Positions 9,043 through 17,023 of a stretch of 64,000 bases of DNA are shown piece by piece. The stretch is taken from NCBI RefSeq assembly GCF_003933745.1, contig NZ_RSEB01000006.1, forward strand, positions 186,001 to 250,000, in the 5' to 3' direction. Source of the DNA: Glycomyces terrestris (lineage in GTDB: Bacteria > Actinomycetota > Actinomycetes > Mycobacteriales > Micromonosporaceae). Within the stretch, counting starts at the first letter, position 1; each line of letters begins with the position of its first letter. The notes beneath the pieces are model-generated. The model was not told the DNA's origin. It was given only the letters and a program-made list of their open reading frames with translations, and did not search any database. Made by a program: the position numbers and the translations under genes.

Positions 9043-9807
9043 ATGGCCAAGCACATCCAGTCGCTGGAGCGCGCGGCCGCGATGCTGCGGCTGCTCGCGG
9101 GCGGCGAGCGGCGCCTCGGCCTGTCGGACATCGCCTCGGCGCTCGGCCTGGCCAAGGCCACCGCGCACGGCATCCTGCGGACCCTCCAGCACGAGGGCTT
9201 CGTGGAGCAGGACCCCGGCTCGGGCCGCTACCAGCTGGGCGCCGAGCTGCTGCGCCTGGGCACCACCTACCTCGACGTCCACGAGCTGCGCGCCCGCGCG
9301 CTGGTGTGGACCGACGACCTGGCCCGCTCGGGCGGCGAGGCGGTCTACCTCGGGGTGGTCCACCAGCAGGGCGTCCTCATCGTCCACCACGTCTTCCGGC
9401 CCGACGACAGCCGCCAGGTCCTGGAGGTCGGCGCCATGCAGCCGATGCACTCGACCGCGCTCGGCAAGGTGCTCACCGCGTTCGACCCGGTCGCGCATGC
9501 CGAGCTCGTGGAGGCGAAGCGCGAGCCGTTCACCTCGCGCACGCTCGTGGAGCTGCCCGAGATCGAGCGGGTCCTGGAGCGCACCCGCTCCCAGGGCTAC
9601 GCCACCGACCTCGACGAGACCTGGGAGGGCGTGGCCTCGGTGGCCGCGCCGATCTTCGACCGGCACCGCCTCGCGGTGGGCGCGGTCGGCATTACCGGCG
9701 CCGTCGAGCGCGTGTGCAGGGACGGCGACCTGCGGCCCGAGCTCGTCGCGGCCGTCCGCGACACCGCGCGCTCGGTCTCGCGCGACCTCGGGGCCAAACC
9801 CTTCTAG
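9043..9807 (+). CDS. IclR family transcriptional regulator, probable glycerol-operon regulator (GylR-like)
   Basis: A 254-residue IclR-type regulator. An N-terminal winged helix (about residues 6-66: IQSLERAAAMLRLLAGG, LSDIASALGLAKATAHGILRTL) is followed by the IclR effector domain (about 75-250), with MHSTALGKVLTAFDP and AAPIFDRHRLAVGAVGITGAV. It lies immediately upstream of glpF-glpK-glpD in the same orientation, as gylR does in Streptomyces, where a glycerol-related ligand relieves repression. Near-identical sites (GCATT-N4-AAYGC) occur before this gene and before glpF, which supports autoregulation plus control of the operon. It may also control the divergent lactonase gene. Confidence 0.88.
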   Translation: MAKHIQSLERAAAMLRLLAGGERRLGLSDIASALGLAKATAHGILRTLQHEGFVEQDPGSGRYQLGAELLRLGTTYLDVHELRARALVWTDDLARSGGEAVYLGVVHQQGVLIVHHVFRPDDSRQVLEVGAMQPMHSTALGKVLTAFDPVAHAELVEAKREPFTSRTLVELPEIERVLERTRSQGYATDLDETWEGVASVAAPIFDRHRLAVGAVGITGAVERVCRDGDLRPELVAAVRDTARSVSRDLGAKPF

Positions 9808-9920
9808 CGGTACGCCCGATTCCTCCACTTTGCTGCGGGCCGCGTGTGGTCCTGCTATGCCTGTCTTGCAGGCGTTTCGCATGGTTCGAGGATTGGAATG
9901 TGGCGGTCGTCACATATCTA

Positions 9921-9949
9921 TTGACGTGCAGGTCGGCGAGGAGAACACT
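9921..9949 (+). promoter_or_regulatory. glpFKD promoter
   Basis: TTGACG (9921-9926), 17-bp spacer, AACACT (9944-9949). The predicted transcription start near 9956 is just upstream of the palindromic operator at 9966-9979, an arrangement suited to repression by blocking early transcription. Confidence 0.5.
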
Positions 9950-9965
9950 TTGCGTACGTCGGTCG

Positions 9966-9979
9966 GCATTGTCGAATGC
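9966..9979. promoter_or_regulatory. Palindromic operator of the glycerol operon
   Basis: GCATT-GTCG-AATGC, a perfect 5-4-5 inverted repeat followed by TAAAC, about 105 bp before the glpF start. It nearly matches the element at 8970-8983 in front of the adjacent IclR gene. Confidence 0.6.
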
Positions 9980-10084
9980 TAAACGGCTTCAGCGTTCGCT
10001 GCGCCCGCCGACGCGAACAACAAGCCCTCGAAACGAGGACGGCGCCCCCGGCTCCGCTCTCGGGCACGGACAAAGGAGTCGCAA

Positions 10085-10858
10085 GTGTCCAGCACAGACA
10101 TCATCATCGGCGAGGTCGTCGGCACGGCCCTGCTGATCCTGCTCGGCGGCGGCGTGTGCGCCGCCGTCACCCTCAAGAAGTCCAAGGCCCAGAACGCCGG
10201 CTGGCTCGCGATCACCTTCGGGTGGGGCTTCGCCGTGCTCACCGCCGCCTACGTCGCCGCCGGCGTCTCCGGCGCCCACCTCAACCCCGCGGTCACCATC
10301 GGCCTCGCCGTCACCGGCGGCACCCCCTGGGACCAGGTCCCGCTCTACATCGGCTCCCAGATGGTCGGCGCGATGCTCGGCGCCTTCCTCGTCTGGGTCG
10401 CCTACTACGGCCAGTTCCAGGCCCACATGGCCGACCTCGCCGCCCAGCCCGAGGCCGCCGAAGGCCCCGACGACGCCAAGGCCGGCCCGGTCCTCGGCAT
10501 CTTCTCCACCGGCCCCGAGGTCCGCAACGCCGCCATGAACCTCGCGACCGAGGTCATCGGCACCTTCGTCCTCCTCATCGCCATCCTCACCCAGGGCCTC
10601 AACGGCTCCGGCGAAGGACTCGGCACCCTCGGCGTCCTCATCACCGCCCTCGTCGTCGTCTCCATCGGCCTCTCCCTCGGCGGCCCCACCGGCTACGCCA
10701 TCAACCCCGCCCGCGACCTCGGCCCCCGCATCGTCCACGCCCTCCTGCCGCTCAAGCACAAGGGACGCTCCGACTGGGGCTACGCGTGGGTCCCCGTCGT
10801 CGGCCCCGTCGTCGGCGCCGTCCTCGCCGGTCTGCTCTACAACGTTGCCTTCGCCTAG
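10085..10858 (+). CDS. glpF: Glycerol uptake facilitator (aquaglyceroporin)
   Basis: MIP-family channel, 257 residues, six helices with two half-helix loops. Both NPA boxes are present: HLNPAVTIG at about residues 60-68 and [12 protein letters not shown] at about 203-214. The Asp after the second NPA (NPARD) marks the aquaglyceroporin rather than the water-only branch. It admits glycerol by facilitated diffusion for trapping by GlpK, encoded next. The loop between residues about 115 and 150 is longer and more acidic than in E. coli GlpF. Start GTG is supported by AAAGGAG seven nt upstream. First gene of glpF-glpK-glpD. Confidence 0.95.
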   Translation: MSSTDIIIGEVVGTALLILLGGGVCAAVTLKKSKAQNAGWLAITFGWGFAVLTAAYVAAGVSGAHLNPAVTIGLAVTGGTPWDQVPLYIGSQMVGAMLGAFLVWVAYYGQFQAHMADLAAQPEAAEGPDDAKAGPVLGIFSTGPEVRNAAMNLATEVIGTFVLLIAILTQGLNGSGEGLGTLGVLITALVVVSIGLSLGGPTGYAINPARDLGPRIVHALLPLKHKGRSDWGYAWVPVVGPVVGAVLAGLLYNVAFA

Positions 10859-10913
10859 CCATGACGACACAATCGACCTATTCCGCCTCGACAACGATGT
10901 TTTGGAGCGCACC

Positions 10914-12443
10914 ATGACCGACTCGCACAGCGGCCCGTTCATCGCGGCCATCGACCAGGGCACCACCTCCTCGAGGTGCATCATCTTCGACCGCGACGGC
11001 CGCATCGTCGCCGTCGACCAGAAGGAGCACGCCCAGATCTTCCCCAAGCCGGGCTGGGTCGAGCACGACGCCGCGGAGATCTGGCGCAACGTCCAGGAGG
11101 TCGTCGCCGGCGCCATGGTCAAGGCCGGCGCCCGCCGCGACGACATCCTGTCGATCGGCATCACCAACCAGCGCGAGACCACCATGCTGTGGGACAAGCA
11201 CACCGGCCAGCCCGTCCACAACGCCATCGTCTGGCAGGACACCCGCACCGACCAGCTCTGCAAGCAGCTCGGCGGCGACGCCGGCCAGGACCGCTGGCGC
11301 CGCGAGACCGGCCTGCCCCTCGCCGCCTACTTCGCCGGCCCCAAGATCGCCTGGCTCCTCGACAACGTCGACGGCCTCCGCGAGAAGGCCGAGGCCGGCG
11401 ACCTCCTGTTCGGCACCATGGACTCCTGGGTCATCTGGAACCTCACCGGCGGCACCGAGGGCGGCGTCCACGTCACCGACGTCACCAACGCCTCCCGGAC
11501 CCTCCTCATGAACCTCGAGGACCTGTCCTGGAACGCCGACATCGCCGCCGAGATGGGCGTCCCGCTCCAGGTCCTGCCCGAGATCCGCTCCTCCTCCGAG
11601 ATCTACGGCGAGGTCACCGGCGGCACCCTCGGCCAGCTCCTCGGCGGCGTCCCCGTCGCCTCCGCCCTCGGCGACCAGCAGGCCGCCCTGTTCGGACAGA
11701 CCTGCTTCTCCACCGGCGAGGCCAAGTCCACCTACGGCACCGGCACGTTCATGCTCATGAACACCGGCGAGAAGCTCATCCACTCCGAGTCGGGCCTGCT
11801 CACCACCGTCGGCTACCGCATCGGCGACCAGGACCCGGTCTACGCCCTCGAAGGCTCCATCGCCGTCACCGGCTCGCTCGTCCAGTGGATGCGCGACCAG
11901 ATGGGGCTCATCAGCACCGCCGCCGAGATCGAGACGCTCGCGCTCTCGGTCGAGGACAACGGCGGCGCCTACTTCGTGCCGGCGTTCTCCGGGCTGTTCG
12001 CCCCCTACTGGCGCTCCGACGCCCGCGGCGTGATCGCCGGCCTCACCCGGTACGTCACCAAGGCCCACATCGCCCGCGCCGTCCTGGAGGCCACCGCCTG
12101 GCAGACCCGCGAGATCACCGACGCCATGACCAAGGACTCCGGCGTCGAGCTCTCCGCGCTCAAGGTCGACGGCGGCATGACCTCCAACAACCTCCTCATG
12201 CAGTTCCTCGCCGACGTCCTCGACGCCCCGGTCGTGCGCCCGATGGTCGCCGAGACCACCTGCCTCGGCGCCGCCTACGCGGCCGGGCTCGCCGTCGGCT
12301 TCTGGAACTCCACCGACGACCTGCGCGCCAACTGGCGCCGCGCCGCCGAGTGGACCCCCGACATGGACCCGGACCTGCGGGACCGCGAATACAAGAACTG
12401 GCTCAAAGCCGTCGAGCGCACCATGGGCTGGCTCGAGGACTAG
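10914..12443 (+). CDS. glpK: Glycerol kinase
   Basis: FGGY-family kinase, 509 residues, the usual length. The N-terminal phosphate-binding motif [16 protein letters not shown], the substrate region [15 protein letters not shown] and IVWQDTRT, and the second-domain ATP motif [15 protein letters not shown], then [16 protein letters not shown], are all intact. It converts glycerol to sn-glycerol 3-phosphate. The ATG at 10914 is preferred over upstream in-frame starts because the conserved N-terminus begins only 10 residues in, and a GGAG lies upstream. It follows glpF after 55 bp and precedes glpD by 38 bp. Confidence 0.97.
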   Translation: MTDSHSGPFIAAIDQGTTSSRCIIFDRDGRIVAVDQKEHAQIFPKPGWVEHDAAEIWRNVQEVVAGAMVKAGARRDDILSIGITNQRETTMLWDKHTGQPVHNAIVWQDTRTDQLCKQLGGDAGQDRWRRETGLPLAAYFAGPKIAWLLDNVDGLREKAEAGDLLFGTMDSWVIWNLTGGTEGGVHVTDVTNASRTLLMNLEDLSWNADIAAEMGVPLQVLPEIRSSSEIYGEVTGGTLGQLLGGVPVASALGDQQAALFGQTCFSTGEAKSTYGTGTFMLMNTGEKLIHSESGLLTTVGYRIGDQDPVYALEGSIAVTGSLVQWMRDQMGLISTAAEIETLALSVEDNGGAYFVPAFSGLFAPYWRSDARGVIAGLTRYVTKAHIARAVLEATAWQTREITDAMTKDSGVELSALKVDGGMTSNNLLMQFLADVLDAPVVRPMVAETTCLGAAYAAGLAVGFWNSTDDLRANWRRAAEWTPDMDPDLRDREYKNWLKAVERTMGWLED

Positions 12444-12481
12444 CCGCCAGGCAAGGAACACAAGGGAATGAGGAGTCGGCC

Positions 12482-14113
12482 ATGACCACCTTGCAGCACC
12501 TCCCCGCGAACTGGGAGGGCCCGACCGCGGTCCGCTTCACCGAGCGGGCCGACCGGGCCGAGCAGCGCCAGAACCTGTCCAACACGACGTTCGACCTGCT
12601 CGTCATCGGCGGCGGCATCCTGGGCATCTCCACCGCCTGGCACGCCGCCCAGTCGGGACTGCGGGTGGCCCTGGTCGACTCCGGCGACTTCGCCGGGGCC
12701 ACCTCCTCGGCCTCCTCCAAGCTCCTCCACGGCGGACTGCGCTACCTCCAGACCGGCGCGGTCAAACTCGTCGCGGAGAACCACTTCGAACGCCGCGCCG
12801 TCACCCGCCAGGTGGCGCCGCACCTCTCCCGCCCGCTCACCTTCTACCTGCCCATCTACAAGAACGGCCCCCACGGCGCCGCCAAGATGGGCGCCGGCGT
12901 CTTCGCCTACTCCGCGCTCTCGGCCTTCGGCGACGGCGTCGGCCACCTGCTCAACCCGGTCAAGGCCCGCATGGCCGTGCCCGAACTGCGCATCGACGAC
13001 CTCAAGGCCGTCGCCGTCTACGGCGACAGCCAGATGAACGACGCCCGCATGGCCCTCATGACCGTCCGCGCCGCCGCGGACGCCGGCGCCGTCGTCCTCA
13101 ACCACGCCGAGGTCACCGGCCTGCGCTTCACCGCGAAGCAGGGCACCAGGTCCCGCGTCAGCGGCGCCGAGCTCCGCGACCGCCTCACCGGCGCGGAGTT
13201 CGGCGTCGACGCCCGCGTCGTCCTCAACGCCACCGGCCCCTGGGTCGACCACCTGCGCCGCATGGAGGACGCCGGCGCCGACCCCTCGATCCGCCTCTCC
13301 AAGGGCGCCCACCTCGTCCTCAAGCGCACCTCCCACTGGCAGGCCGCGCTGGCGACGCCGATCGACAAGTACCGCATCACGTTCGCGCTGCCGTGGGAGG
13401 ACATGCTCCTGCTCGGCACCACCGACGAGGAGTACGAGGGCGACCCCGGCGAGGTCGCGGTGAACGAGCGGGACATCGCGCAGATCCTCGACGAGGCCGG
13501 CCACTCGGTGCGCTCCGAGCAGCTGCGCCGCGAGCTCATCACGTACGCGTTCGCGGGCCTGCGGGTCCTGCCGGGCGGGCCGGGCAGCACCGCGAAGGCC
13601 AAGCGCGAGACCGTGGTGACCGAGGGCCGCGGCGGGATGCTCTCGGTGGCGGGCGGCAAGTGGACCACGTTCCGCCACATCGGACGGACCGTGATGAAGA
13701 AGCTCGCGGCGATGCCCGGGTACACGCTCGGCGCCGACATGGAGCCGATGCGGAACCTGCCGCGGCGGCTGCCGCTGCCGGGCATCGCGAACCCGCACGC
13801 CGTGCAGCACCGGCTCCTCTCCGACGGCGGCGCGCCGCTGCCGAACCTCGGCGAGGACACCGCGAAGCACCTCGCGACCCACTACGGCTCCATCGCCTTC
13901 GACATCGCCCGCCTCGCGGGAGAGCACCCGGAGCTCGCCGAGCGCGTCCACCCGGACGCCCCTGAGATCTGGGCCCAGGTGGTCTACGCGCGCGACATGG
14001 AGTGGGCCGAGACGCCCGACGACGTCCTCCGCCGCCGCACCACCCTCACCATCCGCGGCCTCGACACGCCCGAGATCCGCACCCGCGTCCAATCGCTGCT
14101 CGACCAGCGCTGA
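12482..14113 (+). CDS. glpD: Aerobic glycerol-3-phosphate dehydrogenase
   Basis: FAD enzyme, 543 residues. An N-terminal tail of about 30 residues is followed by the dinucleotide fold DLLVIGGGILGISTAWHAA (about 39-57) and the family signature SSASSKLLHGGLRYLQTG, then GGKWTTFRHIGRTVM and a C-terminal DAO_C domain. It oxidises glycerol 3-phosphate to dihydroxyacetone phosphate and passes electrons to the quinone pool at the membrane, completing the glpFK pathway. By eye, codon choice changes from mainly C-ended to mainly G-ended (CTG, GCG, CCG) from about 13,340 onward. Followed by a strong terminator. Confidence 0.96.
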   Translation: MTTLQHLPANWEGPTAVRFTERADRAEQRQNLSNTTFDLLVIGGGILGISTAWHAAQSGLRVALVDSGDFAGATSSASSKLLHGGLRYLQTGAVKLVAENHFERRAVTRQVAPHLSRPLTFYLPIYKNGPHGAAKMGAGVFAYSALSAFGDGVGHLLNPVKARMAVPELRIDDLKAVAVYGDSQMNDARMALMTVRAAADAGAVVLNHAEVTGLRFTAKQGTRSRVSGAELRDRLTGAEFGVDARVVLNATGPWVDHLRRMEDAGADPSIRLSKGAHLVLKRTSHWQAALATPIDKYRITFALPWEDMLLLGTTDEEYEGDPGEVAVNERDIAQILDEAGHSVRSEQLRRELITYAFAGLRVLPGGPGSTAKAKRETVVTEGRGGMLSVAGGKWTTFRHIGRTVMKKLAAMPGYTLGADMEPMRNLPRRLPLPGIANPHAVQHRLLSDGGAPLPNLGEDTAKHLATHYGSIAFDIARLAGEHPELAERVHPDAPEIWAQVVYARDMEWAETPDDVLRRRTTLTIRGLDTPEIRTRVQSLLDQR

Positions 14114-14158
14114 CAGAAGCTTTACTCCGCACACACGAGGCAGGCAACCGCCTCGGAG

Positions 14159-14197
14159 GGCGGGACGGGGTCTGAGGGGTCCCCGTCCCGCCTTTTT
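14159..14197 (+). terminator. Rho-independent terminator of the glycerol operon
   Basis: GGCGGGACGGGG / CCCCGTCCCGCC stem with a loop of about ten bases, followed directly by TTTTT (14193-14197). It is the clearest T-tailed terminator in the window. Confidence 0.85.
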
Positions 14198-14225
14198 CCT
14201 CGCTACGCGGGCCGGCCCGGCGACC

Positions 14226-14456
14226 CCTGTCGGACCCCCGCGGCACCCTTGCAACCGGGGGCTCCGCGAATCGAACCTTGCTCACCTCTGGCGGCACGTT
14301 TCGGCCGCCCGCCGAACGTCGCACCCCCGGGGCATCGTTGAAGCCGGGGGCGACCGCGAACTGAGCCCCGCTCACCTCTGGCGGCACACCTCAGCCGTCA
14401 ACGGACTGTCGCACTCCCAAGGCATCGTTGAAGCCGGGGGCGACCGCGAATCGAGC
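14226..14456. repeat. Degenerate 90-bp tandem repeat, about 2.6 copies
   Basis: Two full units start with CTCACCTCTGGCGGCAC at 14281 and 14371. Both contain GGCATCGTTGAAGCCGGGGG and CGACCGCGAA (14331-14360 and 14421-14450), an exact 90-bp period. A more diverged partial copy precedes them (from about 14226). The stretch 14114-14479 between the convergent glpD and HTH-regulator genes holds only the terminator and this repeat. The period is a multiple of three, so reading frames stay open on the minus strand, but no start with a ribosome site or recognisable domain was seen. I treat it as non-coding. Confidence 0.75.
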
Positions 14457-14479
14457 GATCCTCGCGAACCCCGCTCGGC

Positions 14480-15025
14480 TCACTCCCGCCCCGCGTCCGG
14501 GTGGATCGCCATGAACAGCGAGTACGGCCGGGCGTCCGGGCCCGGCTGCATCGCCGCGAGGTCGTCGAACAGCACCTTGAACCGGGCCGTGACCTCCTGG
14601 TACTGCGCCTCGTTGAGCCGCATGCCGAGCCGCCCCACGTTCACCTTCGCGGGGTCGCCCAGCTCCGCCACCTCGGTCCGGAACGCGTCCATCATGGCCG
14701 TCGACAGGTCCGACCAGTACTCCTCGCCCAGCCGCAGCGCCCACGACTTCCGCGTCGCCAGGTACGGGATCTCGCGCGCCCCCCGCGCCCCGATCCGCTC
14801 CTCCTGCGGCGCCAGGAACCCCGTCTCCACGAGCTTGCGCACGTGGTGCAGCACCGTCGCCGGGTTCGACCCCAGCCGCAGGGCGATCTCCTTGTTCGTC
14901 AGCGCCTGGTCCAGGCACAGCCGCAGGATCCGCAGGCGCACCGCCGAGGCCACGGCCTTCGCTTCGGCCTCGGTCGCCAGCGGCCGGTCGTCCTTGAAGC
15001 CCTCTGATCTGCGCTGCTCTGCCAC
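14480..15025 (-). CDS. Winged-helix (ArsR/HTH_20-type) transcriptional regulator
   Basis: A 181-residue regulator with an ArsR-like winged helix at about residues 22-95 (VRLRILRLCLDQALTNKEIALRLGSNPATVLHHVRKLVETGFL), then ARGAREIPYLATRKSWAL and an alpha-helical C-terminal half probably used for dimerisation or ligand sensing. No metal-binding cysteine pair is present. It is divergent from an MFS transporter; the 82-bp gap holds a promoter overlapped by inverted repeats, so it most likely represses that pump. The ligand is unknown. Confidence 0.85.
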   Translation of the reverse strand: MAEQRRSEGFKDDRPLATEAEAKAVASAVRLRILRLCLDQALTNKEIALRLGSNPATVLHHVRKLVETGFLAPQEERIGARGAREIPYLATRKSWALRLGEEYWSDLSTAMMDAFRTEVAELGDPAKVNVGRLGMRLNEAQYQEVTARFKVLFDDLAAMQPGPDARPYSLFMAIHPDAGRE

Positions 15026-15071
15026 GCCCCCATCTTAGGGCGCGCGTCCGCTCCTCGGCTCCGATGTCCGA

Positions 15072-15100
15072 TTGACATTTCCCAACCGATTGGAAATACT
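15072..15100 (+). promoter_or_regulatory. MFS gene promoter with overlapping operator
   Basis: TTGACA (15072-15077), 17-bp spacer, AATACT (15095-15100). Within it lies ATTTCC-N9-GGAAAT (15077-15097), and CGATTG-N8-CAATCG spans 15087-15106. A regulator bound here would block the polymerase. Transcription should start at about 15107-15108, i.e. on the ATG. Confidence 0.6.
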
Positions 15101-15107
15101 CAATCGC

Positions 15108-16406
15108 ATGATCTCCCTCGGCGATCCCGACGCCGTCGCGCCCGAGAAACGCGACCGCCTCGGCCTCCTCCGCGACCACGACTTCCGCGACCTCTTCCTC
15201 TCCACCACCGTCGCCCAGGTCGGGTACCAGATCACCTCACTCGCACTCCCGCTCGCGGCGGTCATCGCCCTCGACGTCAGCGAGTTCGAGGTCGGCGTCC
15301 TCTCCTCGATGACGATGATCGCCTTCCTGCTCATCGGCCTCCCCGCCGGCGCGTGGGTCGACCGCATGCGCCGCCGCCGCGTCCTCATCGTCAGCGACGT
15401 CGTGCGCGCCGCCGTCCTCTTCACCGTCCCCGTCGCCTGGTGGACCGACACCCTCACCATCTGGCAGCTCTACGCCGTCGCCCTCCTCATCGGCGTCTTC
15501 ACCGTCTTCTTCGACGTCTCCTACCAGAGCTACCTGCCCCACCTCGTGGGCCGCGACAAGCTCGTCGAAGGCAACGCCAAACTCGAGACCGTCCGCTCCA
15601 CCGCCCAGCTCGGCGGCCCCGTCCTCGCCGGCCAGCTCATCGAATGGCTCACCGCCCCCGTCGCGATGGCCTTCGACGCCGCCGCCATGGGCGCCTCCGC
15701 CCTCTTCCTCCTGCGCATCAAGCGCCGCGAGCCCAAGCCCGAGGTCGCCCGGGATTCCCGCATCGCCGCCGAGATCAAGGACGGCCTCACGTTCGTGCTC
15801 GGCCACCGCATCCTCGCCTCGATCGTCGCCTGCACCGGCTCCTGGAACCTCTGGATGGGCGCGTTCATGGCCATGATCGTGGTCTTCCTCCCGCGCGACA
15901 TGGGCATGACGCCCGGCGAGATCGGCCTGTTCTTCGCGCTCTTCGGCGTCGGCGGCGTCGCCGGCGCGTTCGCGGTCGGCCCCGCCACCCGCTGGCTCGG
16001 GCAGGGCCGCGTCGTCTGGGTCTCGGTCGCCGTCACCTCGCCGTGGATCCTGCTCATCCCCGCGGCCGAACCGGGCTGGCGGGTCTGGGTCGGCGCGGTC
16101 GCGATGGCCTTCGTCGGCATCGGCGGCGTCGTCTACAACGTCACCCAGGTCAGCTTCCGCCAGCGCCTCACCCCGGACAACATGCTCGGCCGCATGAACG
16201 CGACGATCCGCTTCGTCGTGTTCGGCGCCTACGCGGTCGGCTCGATCATCGGCGGCGTCCTCGGCCAGTACCTCGGCGCCCGCACCACGCTCTGGATCGC
16301 CGCGGCCGGGATCTGCACCGCGTTCCTCCCGGTGTTCTTCTCGCCCTTGCGGAACCTGCGCACCCTGCCGGAGCCCGAACCGGAGCCCGCGGGGGCGGCC
16401 GCCTAG
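15108..16406 (+). CDS. MFS transporter
   Basis: Major facilitator superfamily efflux-type protein, 432 residues, 12 predicted helices in two halves (first about residues 30-200, second about 225-410), with the A-like motif GAWVDRMRRRRVLI after helix 2. It resembles MFS_3/enterobactin-exporter-like drug pumps of actinobacteria. An in-frame TTG at 15072 exists, but it is the -35 hexamer of a good promoter, so ATG 15108 (leaderless) is the better start. It is divergent from the winged-helix regulator that probably controls it. Substrate unknown. Confidence 0.88.
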   Translation: MISLGDPDAVAPEKRDRLGLLRDHDFRDLFLSTTVAQVGYQITSLALPLAAVIALDVSEFEVGVLSSMTMIAFLLIGLPAGAWVDRMRRRRVLIVSDVVRAAVLFTVPVAWWTDTLTIWQLYAVALLIGVFTVFFDVSYQSYLPHLVGRDKLVEGNAKLETVRSTAQLGGPVLAGQLIEWLTAPVAMAFDAAAMGASALFLLRIKRREPKPEVARDSRIAAEIKDGLTFVLGHRILASIVACTGSWNLWMGAFMAMIVVFLPRDMGMTPGEIGLFFALFGVGGVAGAFAVGPATRWLGQGRVVWVSVAVTSPWILLIPAAEPGWRVWVGAVAMAFVGIGGVVYNVTQVSFRQRLTPDNMLGRMNATIRFVVFGAYAVGSIIGGVLGQYLGARTTLWIAAAGICTAFLPVFFSPLRNLRTLPEPEPEPAGAAA

Positions 16407-16419
16407 CGGCCGCCCCCGC
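16389..16419 (+). terminator. Perfect stop-codon-spanning hairpin at the end of the MFS gene
   Basis: A 14-bp perfect inverted repeat (GCGGGGGCGGCCGC / GCGGCCGCCCCCGC) with loop CTA. The TAG stop (16404-16406) uses two loop bases and the first base of the right arm. No T tract follows. It may act as a terminator or protect the mRNA 3' end. Confidence 0.5.
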
Positions 16420-16428
16420 ACCAGCCGG

Positions 16429-16488
16429 GCCCGCCCGGCCGCGAACCCCTCTCGCCTCGGAGAGGGCGCCTGCCGCGGCCGGGCGGGC
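16429..16488. terminator. Bidirectional terminator between convergent MFS and DUF4267 genes
   Basis: A 15-bp perfect stem (GCCCGCCCGGCCGCG at 16429-16443 with its complement at 16474-16488) encloses a second hairpin (CCCTCTC-GCCTCG-GAGAGGG). It is symmetric and lacks T tracts, so it could serve both strands. Confidence 0.6.
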
Positions 16489-16507
16489 TCTCGTTGCGTC
16501 CGGCCGC

Positions 16508-16918
16508 TCAGGCCGCGGCCTCGGACCGCTTGGCGCGCTTCGCGACCGAGAGCTGGAGCAGGCCGATGAGGACGACTCCGACCGCGGTGGCGTAGTGGAC
16601 GCCGAGCGCCGCCGCGGCGCTGCCGCCGTGGACGAGGATGAGCGTGCCGTCGCCGATCGGGATGAGCGCGGTGGCGAGCAGGGCCCAGCCGAGCGCGCGG
16701 CGCTCGCGGATCAGCAGCAGCACCAGGAGCACCACGGCCGAGCCGAGGTCGCGCGCGCCCTTGACACTGAGGAACTCGGCCGCCTCGCCGGTGGGCCAGT
16801 GTGCGAAGCCCATGCTCGGCGCGACCGCGCCGGGCGTCAGGAGGTACTGGAGGCCGAACGAGAAGACGAAGAGGACGCTGAGCACGGTGAGGGCGTCGGC
16901 GGTGATGCGGCGGGCCAT
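16508..16918 (-). CDS. DUF4267 domain-containing small membrane protein
   Basis: A 136-residue protein with four hydrophobic helices (about 8-28, 54-74, 78-96, 104-124) and the DUF4267 pattern MGFAHWPTGEAAEFLSVKGARDLGSA at about 36-61, ending in a basic tail. Family function is unknown. It is divergent from a TetR gene, and the gap carries two copies of CTAGC-N3-GCTAG, so it is the likely target of that repressor. AAGGAG precedes the ATG on the minus strand. Confidence 0.78.
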   Translation of the reverse strand: MARRITADALTVLSVLFVFSFGLQYLLTPGAVAPSMGFAHWPTGEAAEFLSVKGARDLGSAVVLLVLLLIRERRALGWALLATALIPIGDGTLILVHGGSAAAALGVHYATAVGVVLIGLLQLSVAKRAKRSEAAA

Positions 16919-16951
16919 GGGGGACTCCTTGATTCACGGGGGCTAGGAAAT

Positions 16952-16964
16952 CTAGCGTTGCTAG
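16952..16964. promoter_or_regulatory. TetR operator copy 1
   Basis: CTAGC-GTT-GCTAG, 34 bp upstream of the DUF4267 start. Identical half-sites recur 50 bp away at 17002-17014. Confidence 0.65.
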
Positions 16965-17001
16965 GAACATGAACGACGCTAACATAACCATGCTCGGATG
17001 T

Positions 17002-17014
17002 CTAGCGGTGCTAG
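17002..17014. promoter_or_regulatory. TetR operator copy 2, overlapping the tetR -10
   Basis: CTAGC-GGT-GCTAG overlaps the -10 TAGGAT (17012-17017), which lies 6 nt before the tetR ATG. Binding would shut off a leaderless tetR transcript (autorepression). Confidence 0.65.
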
Positions 17015-17023
17015 GATCGCTGC

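Noticed and set aside
14226-14456. CRISPR-like array
   Set aside because: The period is 90 bp with similarity over most of the unit and fewer than three copies; there are no distinct spacers and no cas genes.
15072-15107. TTG codon as start of the MFS gene
   Set aside because: The TTG is the first half of a TTGACA -35 box with a well-spaced -10; the ATG at 15108 coincides with the predicted transcription start.
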